Below, in pieces: positions 5,759-10,121 of a stretch of 10,121 nucleotides of DNA. The notes under the pieces are model-generated. The model did no database searches and was not told where the DNA came from. It saw nothing but the letters and a program-made list of their open reading frames with translations. Position 1 is the first letter of the stretch. Each line of letters begins with the position of its first letter. Both the position numbers and the translations under genes were made by a program. The stretch lies in NCBI GenBank assembly GCA_023413275.1, contig JAEZPX010000110.1:1-10121 (forward strand), written 5' to 3'. This stretch comes from Bacillota bacterium (GTDB lineage Bacteria > Bacillota > Clostridia > Lachnospirales > Anaerotignaceae).

Positions 5759-7612
5759 TTATCTTCCACCTGCCTTTCCGAACAATCTTTCCTTGTGTGT
5801 CGGAGCATGTACCATAAGGTTATATCGCTCGTTACCGCATTTATAGAGGCATACGCCACGTTGAGGAAACTTGATCAGATTGTATTCACTTTCTTCAAGC
5901 TGTAAGGTATCCATATAAAACTTTGCATCAACAGCTCCAGCATTAAACAAGAATTGGTGCGTGGGAATAGAGAACAATGGCTTTGTCATCTCACGAATGC
6001 CCTCAATATTAAAGTCCTCCAAATTCTGACTGGACAAAATTACAGAGGACTCTTTCTTTCGTACTCTTTTCATAAAGTTTCTGATGTACTCAATAGCAGT
6101 CATATTTGTAAGGAATAAATACAGTTCGTCAATGGCGGCCGCCGTATGCCCCTCGGTAAGTAGCTTGTCACTCATAAAGGATAAAACATTGAAAAGCAAA
6201 GCATTTTTCACATTCTTGCTTGCATTTAATAAGCCTTTTACACCAAACACAATAAATCTGTTTGAAGTGATATTGGTATGTCCGTTAAAGAACTTACTCT
6301 CTGCACCCTTACACATAGAATGTAGTCCAAGTAGAATTTCCTGTAACAATTCAGCAGTATAAAGTTGATATTTTTCTTTGTTGTAGTCTTTATACTCTTT
6401 CTCAATTAGAGTGTAAAGGCTAGAAAGGATGGGATAGTCCCTAGATTCAAGGGATGCAAAGTCTGTGTTATCACTGATATTCCAATTGGAATACAATTTG
6501 CCAAGCATAATTTCAATGACATCAATATGCCTGTCATCAAAGTCTTTATAGCAACGGAAGAAATCTTTTAAAAAACTGATGTGTTGACTAAGCTTGGTTG
6601 CTTGTCTAAACGCAATGGGTGCATCCTTATCCTGTGGCGAGCCACCGTCATCCCAGCTTTTGGGTTCCAGTGGGTTTATCATATACTGCCCACTCATCAA
6701 ATCCACAAAACAACCGCCTGTATTTTCTGCAAGTTCACGGAATTCATGTTCTGGATCAAGGCAGATTACACTTTTGCCAGACTCTAAGATATTGCATAAA
6801 ATCAGCTTGAGAAGATAGCTTTTGCCTTGTCCCGAGTTACCTAATATGAGGATACAGGGATTTGTTTTGTCATCATCTCGCTTATCAAAATCCACAAGAA
6901 TGTTACTGCCAAACTTATCTCTGCCTAAATAAAAACCGTTGCTGTCTGTCTTTCCCGAATAATTAAAGGGATACAGATTTGCAACGGATGAGGCTGGGAG
7001 GACTCGTTCAAACTGACTGCCAAAAATATTTCTTCCCGATGGACCAACACAGAAAAACCCTTGTTGTTGACGGAGCAACAACCTGTCTATATTTAGCTTA
7101 CTTCGAACAAGTTCCGTCAAAACATCAGTCTGTAATAACTTTAGGTTGTCATAGTCACTTGCAGTCAATTCGATATATACTGCACAATGCAAGAGAGGTT
7201 CACGGTTTCGATGCATTGTTGATACCAATGTAACCACATCCTTCAGATTGCTTTCAGCAGTGACACTTTCTTGCAAATCGTTAGTGTTTGCAGTGTTCAT
7301 TCTGTTCTTATTTGTGGCATTATGAATGATCCTTTTTTCTTCTGTTGGTGTCACCTGTCTGGTAAAGATACGCAGTGTCACACCATCTTTTTCTCCTAAA
7401 TGACGAAGGATTGCCTGTTCTTCCGTTACTGTGGGATACTCACGAAGTGCCCACACACAGCGGAATGTATTTCCGCAAACGAAATAATCCACATTAAATT
7501 TAATCACCGATGGAGCAATCATATCTAAAAATGTTTTAAGTTGACCACTGGGTTCGGTTGCAATATTTTGATTTTTCAATAATTTCACCAGTCCTTTCTC
7601 TGTTTTAAACAT
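5759..7612 (-). CDS. VirB4/TraE-type conjugation ATPase
   Basis: Energises assembly and substrate passage of the type IV secretion channel at the inner face of the membrane. From the ATG at 7612 it has 617 residues: an N-terminal VirB4 domain (about 25-235), then the RecA-like ATPase. Walker A is GNSGQGKS at 258-265. Walker B is AAAIDELYLF at about 492-501 (Asp495, Glu496), and a conserved SSQNLED lies near 527-533. It is close to full length for this family and intact. The start is doubtful: ATG 7612 and a preceding TTG 7615 lie directly after a T-run and hairpin, and the only ribosome-site match, GAGG, is inside the hairpin stem. The AT-rich block upstream may have removed the original start, reconstructed as a TTG at 8428. 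Confidence 0.93.
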   Translation of the reverse strand: MFKTEKGLVKLLKNQNIATEPSGQLKTFLDMIAPSVIKFNVDYFVCGNTFRCVWALREYPTVTEEQAILRHLGEKDGVTLRIFTRQVTPTEEKRIIHNATNKNRMNTANTNDLQESVTAESNLKDVVTLVSTMHRNREPLLHCAVYIELTASDYDNLKLLQTDVLTELVRSKLNIDRLLLRQQQGFFCVGPSGRNIFGSQFERVLPASSVANLYPFNYSGKTDSNGFYLGRDKFGSNILVDFDKRDDDKTNPCILILGNSGQGKSYLLKLILCNILESGKSVICLDPEHEFRELAENTGGCFVDLMSGQYMINPLEPKSWDDGGSPQDKDAPIAFRQATKLSQHISFLKDFFRCYKDFDDRHIDVIEIMLGKLYSNWNISDNTDFASLESRDYPILSSLYTLIEKEYKDYNKEKYQLYTAELLQEILLGLHSMCKGAESKFFNGHTNITSNRFIVFGVKGLLNASKNVKNALLFNVLSFMSDKLLTEGHTAAAIDELYLFLTNMTAIEYIRNFMKRVRKKESSVILSSQNLEDFNIEGIREMTKPLFSIPTHQFLFNAGAVDAKFYMDTLQLEESEYNLIKFPQRGVCLYKCGNERYNLMVHAPTHKERLFGKAGGR

Positions 7613-7613
7613 C

Positions 7614-7642
7614 AAAAAAGCAACCTCATTATGGAGATTGCT
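7614..7642 (-). terminator. Rho-independent terminator after the unknown cargo gene
   Basis: On the minus strand, AGCAATCTC and GAGGTTGCT form a 9-bp stem (one T-G pair) around CATAAT and are followed by six T's. It lies about 45 bases after the stop of the unknown gene. Unusually, the T-run ends directly on the VirB4 start, so transcription entering VirB4 from upstream should be reduced, and the only GAGG near that start is in the stem. Confidence 0.8.
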
Positions 7643-7687
7643 CTAGGGTAATTAGATTTTTTAGGCTTTGGAGAGATGTTTTCATAT

Positions 7688-8326
7688 TTAGGAAAAAATC
7701 CATACCTGTCCGTCAGGCATGACTTTAATAGCACCCGACTTTCTATCGATTATTTTTCCTGTGTTAATATCCCTAATAATCACTTCTTCTCGATAGTCCT
7801 CATCTTCGAACCACGCTGAAAAGTATAGCTTCTCATCTTTTCTAAAACAAAAGCTTTCGTTATTGTCTATATCTAATTGAACTTTGTTGGGATATATTAT
7901 TTCAAATTTATTTTCATTTCCTTGGCGAGTTAACATTAGCGGAGATGTATGCAACATTAAATTATAGCAATCTCTCACATCACTTAGCAGAATTGAAGCT
8001 ATAAGTGAAATTGCAGCTATCGTCTCATCATATTGCTCCAACTTTATTTGCTGATTGTTAAAATCAACAAGTAAAATAATAATGTGACTATCATAATAAA
8101 TCGGTCTACCAAAATATTGACCATCTTGTGGCTTAATTGGTTCAATAACTTCACCATCTGGGTAGTGAATAAACAAAAGTGTATTTGACTTTATCTTATG
8201 TTTTTCTTCAAACAGCTCCTCAGCTTCATATAAATCACCATGAATATAATCTGTACCCCAATACCATTTGCAACTGCCATCTAGCTGTTCAAAGTATGTG
8301 ATGCCCTGTGTGTTTATTGATTTCAT
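7688..8326 (-). CDS. Conserved-looking hypothetical protein, cargo gene
   Basis: A 212-residue protein that I do not assign to any function. It has no signal peptide, and its only strongly hydrophobic stretch (about residues 80-108) looks like buried strands. It is rich in predicted beta strands and aromatic residues, with WYWGTDYIHGDLYEAEELF near residues 20-38, FIHYPDGEV near 51-59, and a C-terminal INTGKIIDRKSGAIKVMPDGQVWIFS that looks like a beta-meander. I recall uncharacterised Clostridia proteins of this type. I chose the ATG at 8326 because GGGGG lies about 10 bases upstream; the frame also runs back to a TTG at 8428. It is more AT-rich than its neighbours and separates two transfer genes, so it is probably a later arrival. 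AT-rich DNA upstream (8330-8410) could hold a promoter, but I see no canonical pair. Confidence 0.75.
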   Translation of the reverse strand: MKSINTQGITYFEQLDGSCKWYWGTDYIHGDLYEAEELFEEKHKIKSNTLLFIHYPDGEVIEPIKPQDGQYFGRPIYYDSHIIILLVDFNNQQIKLEQYDETIAAISLIASILLSDVRDCYNLMLHTSPLMLTRQGNENKFEIIYPNKVQLDIDNNESFCFRKDEKLYFSAWFEDEDYREEVIIRDINTGKIIDRKSGAIKVMPDGQVWIFS

Positions 8327-8431
8327 TTTAGTTATACCCCCAGTTATATAAATAATAAACATTCTCTTTTTTAAAAAGCTATTTTTATAAATTATATAAT
8401 TTTTCAAGGAGGACATCAACTCAAACAATTA

Positions 8432-9010
8432 CTACTCACCTAACACAATCCACCTCTCGCCATCAAAATCCTCGTACCTATCAGTCGTGACATTCTGCTC
8501 AAAATACACTCCCAAAATTCTTTTAATATCTGCATTATCTGCTCGCCTTGCTGTAAAACCTTGATCCTTTAGACTCTTTTCAATACGAGATAAATATGAA
8601 AACACGTCACTTTCCTTCTCATTTTTTAATCGAATGATTATCAAAAATTCACGAGCAGTAGCCATCTGCACCTGCATACGGTCGAGGTTGGTACTGTCTT
8701 GCATCAGAAGTTTTCGGATCATCGGATTTTCCTCTTCCTCCACACGCTTCTTCAGATACTCCTTATTATCATCAAAATTCTCTTTTGAATTAAGGCAGAG
8801 CATTTCAATTTCTGCAATACCTTTCAGTACCGTCATCAGTGCATAGATTCTACTGCTAACACTGCTTTCCGAAAGTACAGAGATATTGGTTGGGTGGATG
8901 ATGAAATATACAAGTTCGCCATATGGCGTAACAAGGCTGTAATCAGTGATTTTCGTAATTCCCATTAGTTCTATTGTGGAATTTTTATGTTTTTCTCTCT
9001 GTTTTTTCAT
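8432..9010 (-). CDS. Conjugation protein resembling a VirB4/TraC N-terminal domain
   Basis: A 192-residue soluble protein. A short basic N-terminus precedes a beta-rich segment (TPYGELVYFIIHPTNISVL, about 28-46), then helices (about 52-125, including a very acidic KKRVEEEENPMIRKLL), an REFLIIIRLK strand near 120-129, and a C-terminal SRIEKSLKDQGFTARRADNADIKRIL region. This order resembles the N-terminal domain of VirB4/TraC proteins as an independent polypeptide; in Clostridia elements such a protein usually lies between PrgI and VirB4. It has no Walker motifs and is probably an accessory to VirB4. The start at 9010 has AAAGGAAA upstream. Its TAG is 3 bases before the TTG at 8428 that may be the original VirB4 start. 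Confidence 0.72.
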   Translation of the reverse strand: MKKQREKHKNSTIELMGITKITDYSLVTPYGELVYFIIHPTNISVLSESSVSSRIYALMTVLKGIAEIEMLCLNSKENFDDNKEYLKKRVEEEENPMIRKLLMQDSTNLDRMQVQMATAREFLIIIRLKNEKESDVFSYLSRIEKSLKDQGFTARRADNADIKRILGVYFEQNVTTDRYEDFDGERWIVLGE

Positions 9011-9089
9011 ATTAATAATTTTCCTTTCTACATTTATCTTTCTGGATAATCAGGTCTTGATTTGCTCTTGGTTCAAACAAAATATAGGT

Positions 9090-9104
9090 GCAGCATCATG
9101 CTGC
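9090..9104. repeat. Small hairpin over the PrgI stop codon
   Basis: GCAGCA and TGCTGC form a perfect 6-bp stem with a 3-base loop that is itself the TGA stop of the PrgI-like gene on the minus strand. No T-run follows, so it is not a terminator. It may slow ribosomes or stabilise a processed mRNA end, or be chance from Ala-Ala codons. Confidence 0.35.
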
Positions 9105-9353
9105 CCATTCATACGTCTGCGGTTTTAAAATAAAAAAGGATACAGCATATCGGATAAAATCCAAGATACTCATATCCTCAAAGCGAATGCTTAAAAAAGC
9201 ATATGCTGCAGTAATTACAACTGGGAATAGGACGCCTGTTTGAGCAAGAGCAAAAACAGAAATAAGCAATCCTATTCCCATAATACCAATGTCACGCAGT
9301 TCCCACAGCCAAAGTACTGCTTTTGCTTTTAAGTTATCAGGATACATATACAT
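9096..9353 (-). CDS. PrgI-like inner-membrane conjugation protein
   Basis: An 85-residue membrane protein of the type IV secretion channel, comparable in role to VirB3/PrgI, which partners VirB4. It starts MYMYPDNLKAKAVLWLWELRD and has two adjacent hydrophobic segments (about 22-40 and 43-56) that could form a hairpin in the membrane, then an amphipathic tail ending in FILKPQTYEWAA. I chose the ATG at 9353, 1 base after the methylase stop, because a GAGG about 9 bases upstream sits inside the methylase end. A longer frame to 9416 overlaps the methylase and has no support. It is encoded just before the VirB4-N-like protein, as expected. Confidence 0.8.
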   Translation of the reverse strand: MYMYPDNLKAKAVLWLWELRDIGIMGIGLLISVFALAQTGVLFPVVITAAYAFLSIRFEDMSILDFIRYAVSFFILKPQTYEWAA

Positions 9354-9354
9354 T

Positions 9355-10121
9355 CTAACTTTCCTCACTTTCTTCTTTGGATTTCCCCAAGAAAAAAGCA
9401 ATCCCACGGAGAACAAAATCTACGCATGGAATTGCCACACTGTTTCCAAGTGCCTTATATCTTGGCGAATCTGAAGCCTTTGGTATATTTGTCCAATCAT
9501 CAGGGAAGCCTTGTAGTCTTTCGCACTCAAGCGGTGTCAGCCTACGGACAAGATTTCGTGATACTGCAAGATTTTCACTACCTCCACCATTGTCACCGCC
9601 TTCGGCTCTTAAAGTGCCACAGCCTTCCTTGTAATCTGCAAATGCAGATTGCCCATAGATGGTGCTTTGGTTGTCAATAATGCACTTATCTTGGCTGACA
9701 TATTGATTACCTACACCTTTCCAATTCCCATTGCACAATGCTCCAACAACATCCTGGTATGGTTTATCTACAATACATTTGTCTTGATTTACATAGATAG
9801 AATTCACTCCTTTGTAATCATGATGACACAAGGCTCCCACTACATCTTGATATGGCTCAAATTTATAAATAGCATGAACATCTGATGTTGTAAGGGTATA
9901 ACTGATGTCTTTCTGCACCCCTTGACCGTTGCCACCGTTATAATCTTGGCGGTTAATCGTATTGCTGGCAATGCAATAGCTTTCCTGTACTATAGCAATT
10001 CCACCTTGCTTTTTACTTGGATCTGGGTTTGTAGTATCAAGGGTTCTTGATTTATCTGTTTTCCGACAGCCTGATATTGGGTTACCAGATTTCATTGAAT
10101 TACTGTCTTTACTATCTAAAC
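9355..10121 (-). CDS. C-5 cytosine DNA methyltransferase, C-terminal part (5' end beyond window)
   Basis: The frame is open to the right edge, so the start and the catalytic Pro-Cys and ENV motifs lie outside. The visible 254 or so residues contain the target-recognition region and the C-terminal motifs. Counting from the internal Met at 10095, motif IX is RRLTPLECERLQGFPDDW at about 184-201 and motif X is RYKALGNSVAIPCVDFVLRG at about 212-231. The recognition region has a tandem duplication and several phrases common in phage and element methylases (RQDYNGGNGQGV, GTLRAEGGDNGGGSENLAV). Its likely role is to modify the element's DNA against host restriction. It is coupled to the PrgI-like gene with a 1-base gap. 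Target sequence unknown. Confidence 0.9.
   Translation of the reverse strand, partial: LDSKDSNSMKSGNPISGCRKTDKSRTLDTTNPDPSKKQGGIAIVQESYCIASNTINRQDYNGGNGQGVQKDISYTLTTSDVHAIYKFEPYQDVVGALCHHDYKGVNSIYVNQDKCIVDKPYQDVVGALCNGNWKGVGNQYVSQDKCIIDNQSTIYGQSAFADYKEGCGTLRAEGGDNGGGSENLAVSRNLVRRLTPLECERLQGFPDDWTNIPKASDSPRYKALGNSVAIPCVDFVLRGIAFFLGKSKEESEES
9673..9855 (-). repeat. Internal tandem duplication in the methylase recognition region
   Basis: Two 30-residue units 31 residues apart share PYQDVVGALC....KGV...YV.QDKCI.D: the first at 9766-9855 and the second at 9673-9762. The DNA copies have clearly diverged while the protein pattern is kept, so the duplication is not recent and probably under selection. 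Confidence 0.8.

Larger units (their letters stand above)
7609..8419. repeat. 7-bp direct repeats ACATCAA bounding an AT-rich inserted block
   Basis: ACATCAA occurs at 7609-7615 and 8413-8419, exactly at the two edges of the block holding the unknown gene and its terminator. Removing 7616-8419 (804 bases) would join the upstream TTG-TTT-GAG-TTG frame to ATG-TTT-AAA of VirB4 in frame, 6 bases after AGGTGAG. No terminal inverted repeats or transposase are visible, so the mechanism is unknown. Seven bases could also match by chance. Confidence 0.4.

Noticed and set aside
6581..6818. Overlapping plus-strand frames within VirB4
   Set aside because: They are antisense shadows of the ATPase gene, with no ribosome sites or recognisable protein features.
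8432..9010. The 192-residue protein and VirB4 as one gene split by the inserted block
   Set aside because: VirB4 already has its own complete N-terminal domain, and the 192-residue frame ends in TAG before the block, so they appear to be two original genes.
9355..9416. Extended N-terminus for the PrgI-like protein (start at 9416)
   Set aside because: It would overlap the methylase by about 60 bases and add a basic segment with no ribosome site, while the ATG at 9353 is well placed.
9673..9855. CRISPR-like or short regulatory repeats in the methylase
   Set aside because: Only two units, 93 bases apart, diverged in DNA but conserved in protein; this is a coding duplication.

Overview
The window looks like part of an integrative and conjugative element (ICE/CTn type) from a low-GC Firmicute, most likely a Clostridia/Lachnospiraceae-like host. 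The basis is AT-rich sequence, strong GGAGG-type ribosome binding sites, and a set of protein families typical of Clostridia conjugative transposons: MobP3 relaxase, ribbon-helix-helix relaxosome protein, DUF6103, DUF3846, membrane-anchored NlpC/P60 hydrolase (CD1108-like), VirB4 ATPase, PrgI-like membrane protein and a Dcm-type methylase. Every convincing gene is on the minus strand, so transcription runs from position 10121 towards 1. Family names come from recognising the proteins by eye, not from a search.

Layout in transcription order. 10121-9355: C-terminal part of a cytosine-5 DNA methyltransferase, cut by the window edge. 9353-8432: PrgI-like membrane protein, then a VirB4-N-domain-like conjugation protein. 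8419-7616: an AT-rich block with one gene of unknown function and its own terminator, bounded by a 7-bp direct repeat. 7612-5759: VirB4 ATPase. 5757-4139: two tiny ORFs, a strong promoter with a palindromic operator, and an overlapping XRE-HipA-like kinase pair ending in a hairpin. 4135-3080: NlpC/P60 hydrolase, apparently without a normal start codon. 2942-2312: DUF3846 and DUF6103. 2311-1916: a non-coding region with what looks like the origin of transfer. 1915-1: ribbon-helix-helix relaxosome protein and MobP3 relaxase with a C-terminal Sel1-like segment, cut by the left edge.

How it fits together: the relaxase and its small DNA-binding partner would nick the candidate oriT (inverted repeat 2077-2104 followed by TATCCTGC at 2107-2114, the same octamer as the RP4 nic site). 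PrgI, the 192-residue protein and VirB4 would form and power the type IV secretion channel, and the NlpC/P60 enzyme would open the cell wall. The methylase may protect the element from restriction. The XRE-HipA pair and the unknown gene look like cargo added to the transfer operon.

The most interesting structural point is that both cargo modules appear to lie at the translation start of a core transfer gene (VirB4 and NlpC/P60), each bringing a hairpin that now sits just upstream of it. This may have altered expression of the transfer genes.
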